A stretch of 60,546 nt of DNA from Bacillus manliponensis. GTDB lineage: Bacteria > Bacillota > Bacilli > Bacillales > Bacillaceae_G. The position numbers and the translations under genes were made by a program. A model generated the notes under the pieces. It ran no database searches. It had not been told where the DNA came from and saw only the letters and a list, made by a program, of their open reading frames with translations. This document shows positions 35,073 through 44,985 of the stretch, in pieces (the first letter of the stretch is position 1; every line of letters begins with the position of its first letter). Where the stretch lies: positions 1 through 60,546 of the forward strand of contig NZ_JOTN01000022.1 in the NCBI RefSeq assembly GCF_000712595.1, written 5' to 3'.

Positions 35073-36362
35073 TTATCCCTTTAATTTGGACATTGCAACT
35101 TCTGCCGCTGCAATTGTCGCTTCAATATCCTCATCACTATGAGCAGTAGATAAGAACAAGCCTTCAAACTGAGAAGGTGGTAAGAAGACACCTTGCTCAA
35201 TCATTTCTCGATAATAAGCCGCAAAAAACTCTAAGTTAGACGATTTTGCTGCTTCATAGTTGATGACATTTTCATCAGTAAAGAAAATACCCACCATAGA
35301 ACCAACGCGGTTAATGCAGTGCGGAATACCGTGTTTTACTGCCGCCTCATGTAAGCCTTTTTCAAGCACTTCTGCTTTTCGTTCAAATTCTTTATAACAC
35401 TCTGGCGTTAATTGAACAAGCGTTTCATAACCAGCCGCCATTGCAAGCGGATTACCAGACAATGTACCCGCTTGATAAATTGGACCGCTCGGTGCAACTT
35501 GTCTCATAATTTCAGCCTTTCCGCCGTAAGCACCAACTGGAAGACCACCACCAATTACTTTTCCTAAACATGTTAAGTCAGGCGTTACACCAAAGTAACC
35601 TTGTCCACAGTCATATGCTACGCGGAATCCTGTCATAACTTCATCGAAAATAAGAAGTGTTCCATGTTGCTGTGTCACTTCACGTAATCCTTGTAAAAAT
35701 CCAGGAAGTGGTGGTACAACACCCATGTTACCTGCAACTGGTTCAACAATAACAGCAGCAATATCATCACCATAGTGCTCAAATGCAACTTTTACACTTT
35801 CCAAATCGTTGTAAGGAACTGTAATTGTATTTTTCGCTACCCCTTCTGGTACACCAGGGCTATCTGGTAAACCAAGCGTCGCTACGCCAGAACCAGCTTT
35901 AATAAGGAGCGAATCCCCATGGCCGTGATAGCATCCTTCAAATTTTAAAATTTTATTGCGACCAGTATAACCACGCGCTAAACGAAGCGCACTCATCGTA
36001 GCCTCTGTACCAGAGTTTACCATACGCACAACCTCAATTGATGGAACACGTTCAATGACGAGCTGCGCAAGTTTATTTTCCATTTCTGTTGGCGCACCAA
36101 AACTCGTTCCACGCTCAGCTACTGCTTGTAATGCATCTACTACGCGTGGGTTTGCATGACCGTGAATAAGCGGTCCCCAAGATAATACGTAATCGATATA
36201 TTCATTACCATCAATATCATAAATTTTCGACCCTTTTCCACGGTCCATAAAGATTGGGTTCATTCCAACAGATTTAAATGCACGAACCGGGCTATTTACA
36301 CCACCTGGCATTAAATCTTTTGCTGTTTCAAACGCTTCAATTGATTTTTCAAAACTTCTCAT
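35073..36362 (-). CDS. hemL: Glutamate-1-semialdehyde 2,1-aminomutase HemL
   Basis: A PLP enzyme making 5-aminolevulinate from glutamate-1-semialdehyde. The 429-residue chain has [12 protein letters not shown] near the N-terminus, [16 protein letters not shown] near 120, [13 protein letters not shown], the [10 protein letters not shown] cofactor aspartate and the PLP lysine in [18 protein letters not shown] near 268. The ATG at 36362 follows GGAGAGG by 7 bases and overlaps the hemB stop (TAATG); a longer in-frame start is rejected. Last gene of hemAXCDBL. Confidence 0.96.
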   Translation of the reverse strand: MRSFEKSIEAFETAKDLMPGGVNSPVRAFKSVGMNPIFMDRGKGSKIYDIDGNEYIDYVLSWGPLIHGHANPRVVDALQAVAERGTSFGAPTEMENKLAQLVIERVPSIEVVRMVNSGTEATMSALRLARGYTGRNKILKFEGCYHGHGDSLLIKAGSGVATLGLPDSPGVPEGVAKNTITVPYNDLESVKVAFEHYGDDIAAVIVEPVAGNMGVVPPLPGFLQGLREVTQQHGTLLIFDEVMTGFRVAYDCGQGYFGVTPDLTCLGKVIGGGLPVGAYGGKAEIMRQVAPSGPIYQAGTLSGNPLAMAAGYETLVQLTPECYKEFERKAEVLEKGLHEAAVKHGIPHCINRVGSMVGIFFTDENVINYEAAKSSNLEFFAAYYREMIEQGVFLPPSQFEGLFLSTAHSDEDIEATIAAAEVAMSKLKG

Positions 36363-37351
36363 TAGCGCACCTCTCCTTCTCGTAACCATTTTGCTGCATC
36401 TTTTGCATGATACGTAATAATTAAATCTGCTCCAGCACGTTTCATACCGATTAATTTTTCAAGAACAACGTCTTTTTCTTGAATCCAGCCATTTTGTGCT
36501 GCCGCTTTAATCATTGAGTATTCACCGCTTACGTTATATGCAACAACCGGTAATAAGTAATTGTTTTTCACATCACGAATAATATCTAAATACGAAAGAG
36601 CTGGTTTTACAATTAAGAAATCAGCACCCTCTATTACATCAGACTCTGCTTCTCTAAATGCTTCTAAACGGTTCGCAGGATCCATTTGATACGTTTTACG
36701 ATCACCAAATTGCGGCGCACCGTGTGCTGCATCACGGAACGGACCATAAAAAGCAGATGCATATTTTACTGCATAAGACATAACCGGTACATGTGAGAAC
36801 CCATTTTCGTCTAACGCATGACGAATTGCAGTTACAAACCCATCCATCATATTAGATGGGGCAATAATGTCAGCGCCAGCTTTCGCTTGGCTTACAGCTG
36901 TTTTTGCAAGTAACTGTAAAGATTCATCATTAACAATTACTCCATCTTCAATCACGCCGCAATGACCATGATCTGTATATTGACATAAGCATGTATCCGC
37001 AACAACAACAAGCTCTGGAAGTTCCTCTTTAATTTGTTTGATTGCACGCTGTACAATTCCCTTTTCACAATAAGCAGAAGACCCTACCGCATCCTTTTCA
37101 GCTGGTAAACCAAAAACAATAACAGAACGAATTCCTAACGCTGCGACCTCTGCCATTTCTTCATGTAGAAAATCAAGTGAGATTTGATACACCCCTGGCA
37201 TAGATGGCACTTCATTACGCACACGCTCTCCTTCTAAAACAAAAATAGGGTAAATAAAATCTTCAGGTCGTAAATGCGTTTCACGTACAAGCGCACGCAT
37301 CCCTGCACTATTTCTCAAACGACGGTGGCGGCTAAATTGTAAAGAATTCAT
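36362..37351 (-). CDS. hemB: Delta-aminolevulinic acid dehydratase HemB
   Basis: Condenses two 5-aminolevulinates to porphobilinogen. Length is 329 residues. The Cys-rich metal site is in [15 protein letters not shown] near 122-136, and the two active lysines are in [18 protein letters not shown] (near 198) and [12 protein letters not shown] (near 253). It is coupled to hemL by a one-base overlap and lies 55 bases after hemD. Confidence 0.97.
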   Translation of the reverse strand: MNSLQFSRHRRLRNSAGMRALVRETHLRPEDFIYPIFVLEGERVRNEVPSMPGVYQISLDFLHEEMAEVAALGIRSVIVFGLPAEKDAVGSSAYCEKGIVQRAIKQIKEELPELVVVADTCLCQYTDHGHCGVIEDGVIVNDESLQLLAKTAVSQAKAGADIIAPSNMMDGFVTAIRHALDENGFSHVPVMSYAVKYASAFYGPFRDAAHGAPQFGDRKTYQMDPANRLEAFREAESDVIEGADFLIVKPALSYLDIIRDVKNNYLLPVVAYNVSGEYSMIKAAAQNGWIQEKDVVLEKLIGMKRAGADLIITYHAKDAAKWLREGEVR

Positions 37352-37406
37352 TCATTTCCATCTCCAATTCTTAAAAATTATGTATATAACGAGCAGAAGC
37401 TTCCAT

Positions 37407-38165
37407 TTATGTTTTTTGACAATATTCTGAAATAGTTGTTAACATTGCTTCAATTGTATATTCTTCTGGCATAACAATGTATTCAAAATACTTTCTTGCT
37501 TCTTTTTCTGTTACAGGCCCTATACAAGCAATTGTACACCCTTTCATCCAATCTCTCCACTTTGTACCTTCAAGAAGTGTAACAAAACTTCTAACAGTTG
37601 ATGGACTTGTAAACGTAACGACATCCACAGCTCTCGATTGAAGCACATCAATTAAAGCTTGTTTATTCTCTCTATGTATGTTCGTTTCATATACAGTCAT
37701 CTCTTTTAAGGAAATACCACGCTTTCGGAGAGCTACTGGAATTACTTCTCGCCCTAAATTCCCTTTCGGAAACAAAATATGCTCACTCCCAGCTAGCTGC
37801 TTCGTAAACTGCTTGGCAAATACCTCAGCAACAAAAACCGTTGGCATAAATTGAACTATGTAACCTCGTCTTTCTAATTCCTGTTTCGTTTTCACACCAA
37901 CGGCAGCAATTTTTATAGAAGAAGGTAAGTCCATCTGCAAACCATCTAGAAAATAAGCAACACCATTTTTACTCGTGAAAATAATCCAGTCATAAGAAGA
38001 TAATGTAGTACGAATTGATGAAAAGCAATCGTACGAGACATTTGCTATATGTAAAAGCGGAATTTCCAGTGGAATTCCGCCTCGCTCTCTTACTACCTTA
38101 CTCATTTCTTTTGCCTGATGCGCAGCCCTTGTTACAAGTACCGTCTTTCCATTAAGGCCTGGCAT
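37407..38165 (-). CDS. hemD: Uroporphyrinogen-III synthase HemD
   Basis: Cyclises hydroxymethylbilane with inversion of ring D. Family sequence is poorly conserved; here GKTVLVTRAAHQAKEMSKVV at the N-terminus, WIIFTSKNGVAYFL near 70 and VVTFTSPSTVRSFVTLL near 170 are the usual landmarks. The 252-residue form starts at the ATG at 38165, 10 bases after AGGAG within the end of hemC. The position between hemC and hemB confirms it. Confidence 0.93.
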   Translation of the reverse strand: MPGLNGKTVLVTRAAHQAKEMSKVVRERGGIPLEIPLLHIANVSYDCFSSIRTTLSSYDWIIFTSKNGVAYFLDGLQMDLPSSIKIAAVGVKTKQELERRGYIVQFMPTVFVAEVFAKQFTKQLAGSEHILFPKGNLGREVIPVALRKRGISLKEMTVYETNIHRENKQALIDVLQSRAVDVVTFTSPSTVRSFVTLLEGTKWRDWMKGCTIACIGPVTEKEARKYFEYIVMPEEYTIEAMLTTISEYCQKT

Positions 38166-38166
38166 A

Positions 38167-39096
38167 TTACTTCTGCTCCTGCTTCGCAGCCTCAACTAAC
38201 TCTTTTGCACCTTGCTCAATTAATAACTCAGCTGCTTTTTCGCCTACCTCTGTAGCATCAACACCTGTTACTGTTTCTTTTAACAATACAGAGCCATCTG
38301 CTGAGCCAACAAGCGCTGTTAATTGTAGTTCTTCATTTTCATTCACCGTTGCATAACCAGCTATCGGCACTTGACAGCCACCTTCTAATTTATGCAAGAA
38401 GACACGCTCAGCTTTTACTGCTTTTTCTGTTACAGGATCGTTAATATGAGAAAGAAGCGTTAGTAAGTCCATATCATCTTCGCGACACTCAATCGCAAGT
38501 GCTCCTTGTCCAACAGCCGGGACGCAAAACTCTTCATCTAAATATCCTGTAATCACATCTTCTGCCCAGCCCATGCGCTTTAAGCCTGCTGCTGCTAAAA
38601 TAATCGCATCGTATTCTTCTTCTTTTAGCTTACGAAGACGTGTATCAATGTTCCCGCGAATCCACTTTACTTGTAAGTCTGGACGCGCCGCCAATAACTG
38701 TGCACTACGACGTAAGCTACTTGTACCAATCACCGCACCTTCTGGCAATTGTTCAAATCGTTCGCCATTTTCAGAAATAAATGCATCACGCGGATCAACA
38801 CGCTTTGGAATACAACCAATTGTTAGGCCTTCTGGTAAAACAGCAGGCATATCTTTCATACTATGAACTGCCATATCAATTTCTTTCGTAAGCAATGCAT
38901 GTTCAATTTCTTTTACGAACAATCCTTTTCCGCCTACTTTTGAAAGGGTCACATCTAATACGACATCCCCTTTTGTTACAATTTCTTTCACTTCAAACTC
39001 ATATGGCAAACCAAGCGCTTTTAATTGCTCGATAAACCAATTTGTTTGTGTTAATGCTAATTTACTCTTTCTTGATCCTACAATAATTTTTCGCAT
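38167..39096 (-). CDS. hemC: Hydroxymethylbilane synthase HemC
   Basis: Polymerises four porphobilinogens on a dipyrromethane cofactor attached to the cysteine in [12 protein letters not shown] near 241. The N-terminus [17 protein letters not shown], the [12 protein letters not shown] segment and the catalytic aspartate region VHSMKDMPA are all present. Length is 309 residues. It lies 19 bases after hemX. Confidence 0.97.
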   Translation of the reverse strand: MRKIIVGSRKSKLALTQTNWFIEQLKALGLPYEFEVKEIVTKGDVVLDVTLSKVGGKGLFVKEIEHALLTKEIDMAVHSMKDMPAVLPEGLTIGCIPKRVDPRDAFISENGERFEQLPEGAVIGTSSLRRSAQLLAARPDLQVKWIRGNIDTRLRKLKEEEYDAIILAAAGLKRMGWAEDVITGYLDEEFCVPAVGQGALAIECREDDMDLLTLLSHINDPVTEKAVKAERVFLHKLEGGCQVPIAGYATVNENEELQLTALVGSADGSVLLKETVTGVDATEVGEKAAELLIEQGAKELVEAAKQEQK

Positions 39097-39115
39097 CGGT
39101 TCTCTCTCCTAATGA

Positions 39116-39946
39116 TTAGTACCAGAAATGGAAATTCGATAAACTGCTAAATAGAAAAATATTTATTAACATCACAAGGAATGCCCCGATATTCCAGCTA
39201 ATAATTTTCTTTCCTTGTAACGTGTCGCTTCCGCGTAAATAAATCCCTGCACAATACACAAATAATACAATGAACGAACCAATTACTTTCGCATCATACC
39301 AATGAAAATTATGCAACTTCGTATATCCCCATATACAGCCAAGTAAAATGGCTAGTAAGAAAAAGGGAACTGAAAATAAATTTAAACCATATGACATCGA
39401 TTCAAGCTTCTGCAAATTCCCTAATCTTCGTAATCTTGTATTCCACTTTTTCTGCTTTAATAAACGATACTGAAGCAAATACATGATAGAAAAAATGAAT
39501 GAAACTGTAAATGTCGCATAAGAAATAATCGCCATCCCAACATGAACGTAAAGAAGTTCTAGTGATAGCTGATCGGCAAGTACTGGTTCCATTTTTCCTA
39601 CAGGAGTAAAAATAGCAACTGCACTCACACCAAATGCCACTACATTTGTAAAAAACACTAAAAAGTCAATTCGCATAAAGCGATTAATAATTAACGAGAT
39701 TGTAATGAGGAGCCACACATAAAAATAAATGCCCGATAATAACGTTAGAATCGGATGAATTGTTGATTCTGTCGCCCGAAGGAACATAAACAGTGAATGT
39801 AGCACCCATACAACAGAAAGTAACCAAAAGGCAATTTTATTCGCCTTTCGGTTACTTTGAAAATAATCTATAAAATATAAACTAACGCTACAAGCGTATA
39901 AAATAATTGCAGTATGATAAATGATACTATTATTTAAAAAATCCAT
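39116..39946 (-). CDS. hemX: HemX membrane protein (CcsA/HemX family)
   Basis: A polytopic protein of about eight helices (276 residues) related to cytochrome c assembly CcsA proteins. In B. subtilis it lowers HemA protein levels, acting as a brake on the pathway. Visible helices include AIILYACSVSLYFIDYF near 10 and IISYATFTVSFIFSIMYLLQ near 140. The ATG at 39946 is 7 bases after AAAGGA; a GTG 6 codons upstream is inside that region. It sits between hemA and hemC. Confidence 0.92.
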   Translation of the reverse strand: MDFLNNSIIYHTAIILYACSVSLYFIDYFQSNRKANKIAFWLLSVVWVLHSLFMFLRATESTIHPILTLLSGIYFYVWLLITISLIINRFMRIDFLVFFTNVVAFGVSAVAIFTPVGKMEPVLADQLSLELLYVHVGMAIISYATFTVSFIFSIMYLLQYRLLKQKKWNTRLRRLGNLQKLESMSYGLNLFSVPFFLLAILLGCIWGYTKLHNFHWYDAKVIGSFIVLFVYCAGIYLRGSDTLQGKKIISWNIGAFLVMLINIFLFSSLSNFHFWY

Positions 39947-39964
39947 CCCATCATCCTTTCTCAC

Positions 39965-41290
39965 TTATACAGATGAAACGGATGATAACCACGGTTGTTT
40001 CGCTTCTTGTTCTTCCATATTCTCTTCTACGTCTAAGTTAAAAATTTTCGCAAAAAGAGCTAATTTTTCTTCTGCGTCGTTTTCTCCTGCTAACTCTTTT
40101 GCCACTAGAATTGGATCCTTCAAGAGCTGATTAATAATACTTTTCGTATGCTTATTAATTACTTTTTGTTCACGTTCTGTTAATGTCGGAATCTTTCGTT
40201 CAATACTTTGCATCGTTTCACTTTGAATAACAGCTGCTTTTTCACGAAGCTGTGAGATTAATGGAACAACACCAAGCGTGTTCATCCAAGTTTTAAACAT
40301 AACAATCTCTTCTTCAATCATAATTTCGATTTTCTCAGCCTCTTTCAAGCGCTCCGTACGATTCGCCTCCACAACACCTTGTAAATCGTCAATATCATAA
40401 AGGAAAACGCTCTCTAATTCATCGATTGCAGGATCAATATCACGGGGAACAGCAATATCAACCATAAATAACGGACGACCACAGCGCATCTTTTCAACCC
40501 GAGCCATCGTATCCTTTGTAATGACATAATCGGATGCACCCGTAGAGCTAATTAAAATATCCGCATCTAACAAAGCACACTGCATCTCACTTAATGGTTT
40601 TGCATAGCCCATATATTTTTCCGCCATTACTGCCGCTTTTTCAAACGTACGATTCATAACGGTTACTTTACGCGCACCACTTCCGTATAAGTTTTGTAGT
40701 GCAAGTTCACCCATTTTCCCAGCACCAAGAATCAACACATGACAATCGTATAATTCACCAAAAATTTTCTTCGCAAGTTCAACAGCTGCATAACTAACAG
40801 ACATTGCGTTACCACCGATTGTCGTTTCTGAATGAGCACGCTTTGCAAGGGTCACAACTTGTTTAAATAATTCATTAAAAATTGTTCCAGTCGCCTTCAC
40901 TTCTTGTGCCTGCAAGAAACCGTTGCGCATTTGTCCTAGAATTTGGGTTTCACCAATCACCATTGAGTCTAATCCACATGTTACACGGAATAAATGCTCT
41001 ACTGCAGCGTCTTGTTCAAAAATAGACAAATAAGGAGATATTTCTCCTACTTCAAGCTGAAACCAATCAGCCATAAACTTCTTAATATAATATCTCCCTG
41101 TGTGTAGTTGATCTACGACAGCATAAATTTCCGTTCGATTACATGTTGACACAATGACATTTTCTAACACGCTTTTTTGCTTTTGTAGTGTTGTCATCGC
41201 TTCCTCTAACTGCGCTGCCTGAAACGATAGTTTCTCTCGAATTTCTACAGGGGCTGTTCGATAGTTAACACCAACAACAAGAATATGCAT
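39965..41290 (-). CDS. hemA: Glutamyl-tRNA reductase HemA
   Basis: The first committed and rate-limiting haem enzyme, reducing Glu-tRNA to glutamate-1-semialdehyde. The active cysteine is Cys50 in [27 protein letters not shown] near 105, the NADPH motif [10 protein letters not shown] near 185 and a helical dimerisation tail follow. Length is 441 residues. It heads hemAXCDBL with a leader of about 165 bases. A PerR box overlaps the promoter -10, so peroxide status should control the whole haem pathway. Confidence 0.97.
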   Translation of the reverse strand: MHILVVGVNYRTAPVEIREKLSFQAAQLEEAMTTLQKQKSVLENVIVSTCNRTEIYAVVDQLHTGRYYIKKFMADWFQLEVGEISPYLSIFEQDAAVEHLFRVTCGLDSMVIGETQILGQMRNGFLQAQEVKATGTIFNELFKQVVTLAKRAHSETTIGGNAMSVSYAAVELAKKIFGELYDCHVLILGAGKMGELALQNLYGSGARKVTVMNRTFEKAAVMAEKYMGYAKPLSEMQCALLDADILISSTGASDYVITKDTMARVEKMRCGRPLFMVDIAVPRDIDPAIDELESVFLYDIDDLQGVVEANRTERLKEAEKIEIMIEEEIVMFKTWMNTLGVVPLISQLREKAAVIQSETMQSIERKIPTLTEREQKVINKHTKSIINQLLKDPILVAKELAGENDAEEKLALFAKIFNLDVEENMEEQEAKQPWLSSVSSV

Positions 41291-41456
41291 GCCGCATGTC
41301 CCCCTTCAGCCGTTTTTTCACCTTATCTACTATGATAATACAAATTTCCTATTATGAGTCTGACAATCGTGTGAACATCACAAAAAAATTTTCTATATTT
41401 TTGCGATTTATTCGTAACATATACAATCCGTTCATCAATACCGTCTTTTCATTACT

Positions 41457-41471
41457 TTATAGTTATTATAA
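41457..41471 (-). promoter_or_regulatory. PerR box over the hemA promoter
   Basis: TTATAGTTATTATAA matches the Per box TTATAATnATTATAA at every specified position but one. The minus-strand -10 hexamer TATAAT (41465-41470) lies within it, so bound PerR would block polymerase. hemA is a known PerR target in B. subtilis. The 301-base interval hemA-ohr (41291-41591) otherwise shows only AT-rich leader sequence. Confidence 0.8.
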
Positions 41472-41591
41472 AGTAATTACCCTATGTTGTACGTTATCAA
41501 AAAAACGAGTCAGAATCAAGTGATGGAAACTATTCCATATGATTTATAAAACTGTTACTCCTAGCTTCTTTCATCACAGAGAAAATTATGT

Positions 41592-41897
41592 ATGATTGCC
41601 CAAAATATAACAAACCTAGAACAATTATTCGCAGCTGGTTATGCAGCATGCTTTGATAGCGCCTTACAACTTGTAATTCGCACAAAACGTATCAAAGTGG
41701 AGCGCACAGAAGTGACCGCACATGTTTCTATCGGTAAAGATACAGATGGTGGTTTTGGGTTATCTGCTGTACTTGACGTACGCGTTGCTGGTGTTTCCCA
41801 TACCGAAGCTAAGCAACTTGCGGAAGCAGCCCATAGTGTATGCCCTTATTCAAAAGCAACTAAAGGAAATATTGAAGTAACATTAAACGTACTATAA
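41592..41897 (+). CDS. N-terminally truncated Ohr/OsmC-family protein
   Basis: The 101-residue frame is clearly the C-terminal three quarters of an organic hydroperoxide resistance protein. TNLEQLFAAGYAACFDSALQ holds the peroxidatic cysteine, and AHSVCPYSKATKGNIEVTLN holds the resolving cysteine. Normal Ohr is about 136-140 residues, and the missing start includes the catalytic arginine. The ATG at 41592 has no convincing binding site. It may be a decaying remnant or a short expressed form. No frameshift is seen within the remaining part. It is divergent from hemA and ends at a shared terminator. Confidence 0.7.
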   Translation: MIAQNITNLEQLFAAGYAACFDSALQLVIRTKRIKVERTEVTAHVSIGKDTDGGFGLSAVLDVRVAGVSHTEAKQLAEAAHSVCPYSKATKGNIEVTLNVL

Positions 41898-41900
41898 GAA

Positions 41901-41929
41901 AAAACGCGTGACAGTTCGTCACGCGTTTT
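41901..41929. terminator. Bidirectional terminator between ohr fragment and ysxC
   Basis: AAAACGCGTGAC (41901-41912) and GTCACGCGTTTT (41918-41929) with loop AGTTC, flanked by A and T runs. The right arm overlaps the ysxC stop codon. Confidence 0.9.
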
Positions 41930-42515
41930 TCGTTTTTGTAAATTTATGAATCGCTTTCCATGCATCTTCTTTTCCAAGTCCTGTTTCTGAAGAGAATAGT
42001 ACCACTTCATCACTCGGGTCAACATCAAGCGTTTCTTTTACAACTTTCAAATGCTTTTGCCATTTCCCTTTTGGAATTTTATCTGCTTTCGTTGCGATAA
42101 TAATCGTTGGAATTTCATAATGCTTTAAGAAATCGTACATCATAACATCATCTTTTGTTGGGGGATGACGAAGGTCAATTACTAATACAGTTGCGTCTAA
42201 TTGCTCACGCGTTGTAAAGTATGTTTCAATCATTCTTCCCCATGCTGCACGCTCTGTTTTTGATACTTTTGCATAGCCATAACCAGGTACATCAACAAAA
42301 TGCATCATGTCGTTAATGATAAAAAAGTTTAACGTTTGCGTTTTTCCTGGTTTAGAAGAAATACGCACTAACTTTTTACGATTTAAAATAGTATTAATAA
42401 ATGAAGACTTTCCTACATTGGAACGACCCGCCAATGCGATTTCTGGTAAATCACTCTCTGGGTACTGCTCCGGTTTTACTGCACTAATTACGATATCTGC
42501 TTTTGTTACTTTCAT
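41919..42515 (-). CDS. ysxC: Ribosome-assembly GTP-binding protein YsxC (EngB)
   Basis: An essential TRAFAC GTPase for 50S assembly. G1 is [15 protein letters not shown] near 30, G2 region [10 protein letters not shown]3 DVPGYGYAK near 75 and G4 TKADK near 142. Length is 198 residues. It overlaps lonA by 4 bases, as in B. subtilis, giving translational coupling. Confidence 0.96.
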   Translation of the reverse strand: MKVTKADIVISAVKPEQYPESDLPEIALAGRSNVGKSSFINTILNRKKLVRISSKPGKTQTLNFFIINDMMHFVDVPGYGYAKVSKTERAAWGRMIETYFTTREQLDATVLVIDLRHPPTKDDVMMYDFLKHYEIPTIIIATKADKIPKGKWQKHLKVVKETLDVDPSDEVVLFSSETGLGKEDAWKAIHKFTKTKNA

Positions 42516-44833
42516 GCTTTCACTCCTACTAACGCGTGCTCTAACACCTCATCTAAGTGAGATGCAAGTACAAACGTAAGGTTTTCCTTTACGCTCTCTG
42601 GAATATCTTCTAAATCTTTTTCATTTTCTGCTGGCAAAATAATTTTTGTTAATCCAGCACGATGAGCGCTTAATGTTTTCTCTTTCAACCCACCAATTGG
42701 TAATACACGACCACGAAGCGTGATTTCTCCAGTCATCCCAACTTCTTTACTTACTGGAATGCCTGTCAACGCAGAAATAAGTGCCGTTGCCATCGTAATA
42801 CCAGCTGAAGGTCCATCTTTCGGTACAGCTCCTTCTGGAACATGAATATGAATATCATTTTTTTCATGGAAATCTGGGTCAATCTTTAACTCAGCTGCTC
42901 TTGAGCGAATGTAACTAAACGCTGCTTGTGCAGACTCTTTCATAACATCCCCTAATTTCCCTGTTAAAATAAGTTTCCCTTTACCAGGGGCTACAGAAAC
43001 TTCTATTGCGAGCGTATCACCACCAACGGCTGTATAAGCTAAACCTGTCGCCATTCCAACTTGATCTTTCGTTTCCGCTTGTCCGTAGCGATATATACGC
43101 TTACCAAGCAATTCAGCAATGTTCTTCTCTGTAACAACCACACGTTTTCTTTCTTCCGTTACAATGATTTTCGCTGCTTTACGGCATAATTTCGCAATTT
43201 GACGCTCTAACGTACGCACCCCTGCTTCACGTGTGTAATAACGAATAAGTTCAACTAACGCCTCATCACGTACTTGTAAGTTTCCTTTACTTAGTCCGTG
43301 TTCTTTTAACTGCTTATTAAGTAAGTGTTCACGAGCGATATGTACTTTTTCAAGTTCTGTATAACCAGCAATTGAAATAATCTCCATACGATCAAGAAGA
43401 GGTCCTGGAATACTAGATAACGTGTTTGCCGTTGCAACAAACATTACTTTTGATAAATCATACGGCTCTTCAATATAATGGTCGCTAAAGTTATGATTTT
43501 GCTCTGGATCAAGCACTTCTAATAACGCCGCTGAAGGGTCACCGCGGAAATCATTTGACATTTTATCAATTTCATCTAATAGGAATACAGGATTTACTGT
43601 TTTCGCTTTTTTCATCCCCTGAATAATACGACCTGGCATTGCACCAACGTATGTACGACGATGACCACGAATTTCGGATTCATCCCTCACACCACCAAGA
43701 GATATACGGACGAAGTTACGATTTAACGAAGTTGCAATCGATTTTGCAAGTGACGTTTTACCAACGCCAGGAGGGCCAACTAAGCAAAGGATAGGGCCTT
43801 TTAAAGAGCTCGTTAACTTTTGCACTGCTAAATATTCAAGAACTCGCTCTTTTACCTTCTCAAGCCCATAATGCTCTTCGTTTAATACTTTTTCTGCACG
43901 CGTAAGGTCAATCACATCTTCTGTTGCCTCTGTCCAAGGAAGAGATAATAACCAATCAATATAATTACGAATAATACCGCTCTCCGGTGAGTTGCTCGGC
44001 AACTTCTCATAACGATTTAACTCTTTTAATGCAGCTTTCATTGTTTCCTCTGGCATTCCAGACTGTTCAATCTTTTCGCGTAATCCTTCTACTTCTCCGC
44101 CTTTTCCTTCTTTATCGCCAAGCTCACTTTGAATAGCTTTCATTTGCTCGCGTAAGAAGTACTCTTTTTGCGTACGCTCCATCGAACGTTTTACTTGTTG
44201 TCCGATTTTCTTCTCTAAACTTAACAACTCTTTTTCGTCTTGAAGAAAAGAAACCAAGGTATGTAATCGTTCTTTTACTGAAGCAATCGCTAATATCTCT
44301 TGCTTTTGCTTCATCTTTAGCGGCAAATGAGAAGATACTAAATCTGCTAAGCGTCCCGGCTCCTCTACATCTACTACTGTCGCAAAGGTTTCATTAGATA
44401 CTTTTTTTGACAGTTTAATATACTGTTCAAAATGTTCAATTAATGTACGCATTAACGCTTTTTCTTCTAAGTCAGCTTCGCCTTCTTCTTCTAAAATGTG
44501 TACATTTGCCTGAATTGTATCGTCTTGTTCAATAAACTCGACCATTTCAGCTCTATGTAAACCCTCTACAAGGACACGCATCGTTCCATTCGGTAACTTC
44601 AACATTTGCTTTACTTTTGCTAATACACCTATATGGTATACGTCTTCTTCTTTCGGATCATCGATATTCACATCTTTTTGCATCACTAAAAAGATAATAT
44701 TTTCATTTATAGCTGCTTGTTCTAGTGCTTCTATCGATTTATCACGTCCTACATCAAGATGCAGAACCATCGTCGGATATACGAGAACGCCTCTTAATGG
44801 TAGGAGGGGCACAATTCTTTCGTTCACATTCAT
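42512..44833 (-). CDS. lonA: ATP-dependent protease LonA
   Basis: A cytosolic AAA+ serine protease of 773 residues for damaged and regulatory proteins. It has an N-terminal substrate domain (about 1-200), a coiled coil to about 300, and Walker [14 protein letters not shown] near 355. A sensor region follows, and a protease domain with catalytic Ser in [11 protein letters not shown] near 678 and Lys in GGLKEKTL near 720. A good sigma-A promoter and a ribosome-binding site GGAGG precede it. lonA and lonB are separated by a terminator. Confidence 0.97.
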   Translation of the reverse strand: MNVNERIVPLLPLRGVLVYPTMVLHLDVGRDKSIEALEQAAINENIIFLVMQKDVNIDDPKEEDVYHIGVLAKVKQMLKLPNGTMRVLVEGLHRAEMVEFIEQDDTIQANVHILEEEGEADLEEKALMRTLIEHFEQYIKLSKKVSNETFATVVDVEEPGRLADLVSSHLPLKMKQKQEILAIASVKERLHTLVSFLQDEKELLSLEKKIGQQVKRSMERTQKEYFLREQMKAIQSELGDKEGKGGEVEGLREKIEQSGMPEETMKAALKELNRYEKLPSNSPESGIIRNYIDWLLSLPWTEATEDVIDLTRAEKVLNEEHYGLEKVKERVLEYLAVQKLTSSLKGPILCLVGPPGVGKTSLAKSIATSLNRNFVRISLGGVRDESEIRGHRRTYVGAMPGRIIQGMKKAKTVNPVFLLDEIDKMSNDFRGDPSAALLEVLDPEQNHNFSDHYIEEPYDLSKVMFVATANTLSSIPGPLLDRMEIISIAGYTELEKVHIAREHLLNKQLKEHGLSKGNLQVRDEALVELIRYYTREAGVRTLERQIAKLCRKAAKIIVTEERKRVVVTEKNIAELLGKRIYRYGQAETKDQVGMATGLAYTAVGGDTLAIEVSVAPGKGKLILTGKLGDVMKESAQAAFSYIRSRAAELKIDPDFHEKNDIHIHVPEGAVPKDGPSAGITMATALISALTGIPVSKEVGMTGEITLRGRVLPIGGLKEKTLSAHRAGLTKIILPAENEKDLEDIPESVKENLTFVLASHLDEVLEHALVGVKA

Positions 44834-44876
44834 ACTACACTAAGCACCTCCATAATATATAAATCTTTGTGTCATT

Positions 44877-44905
44877 ATTTTATATTACAATAAAACCTTA
44901 CGCAA
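44877..44905 (-). promoter_or_regulatory. Sigma-A promoter of lonA-ysxC
   Basis: On the minus strand TTGCGT (44900-44905), 17 bases, TAAAAT (44877-44882), about 45 bases before the lonA ATG. I saw no CtsR-type GGTCAAA repeat here. Confidence 0.55.
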
Positions 44906-44941
44906 TTGCAGACATTTCCATCATTCCCTAAAAGAAAAAGG

Positions 44942-44976
44942 GACTCCGTTTAAGCATACAAACTTAACCGGAGTCT
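44942..44976 (-). terminator. Terminator of lonB
   Basis: GACTCCG-TTTAAG and CTTAA-CCGGAGTC form a long stem with one bulge and an 8-base loop. The minus-strand tail is CCCTTTTTCTTTT. Confidence 0.8.
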
Positions 44977-44985
44977 GGCAAGTAA

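Noticed and set aside
41291-41591. Possible haem- or glycine-type riboswitch in the hemA leader
   Set aside because: No recognisable riboswitch motif or terminator hairpin; the PerR box over the promoter is enough to explain control.
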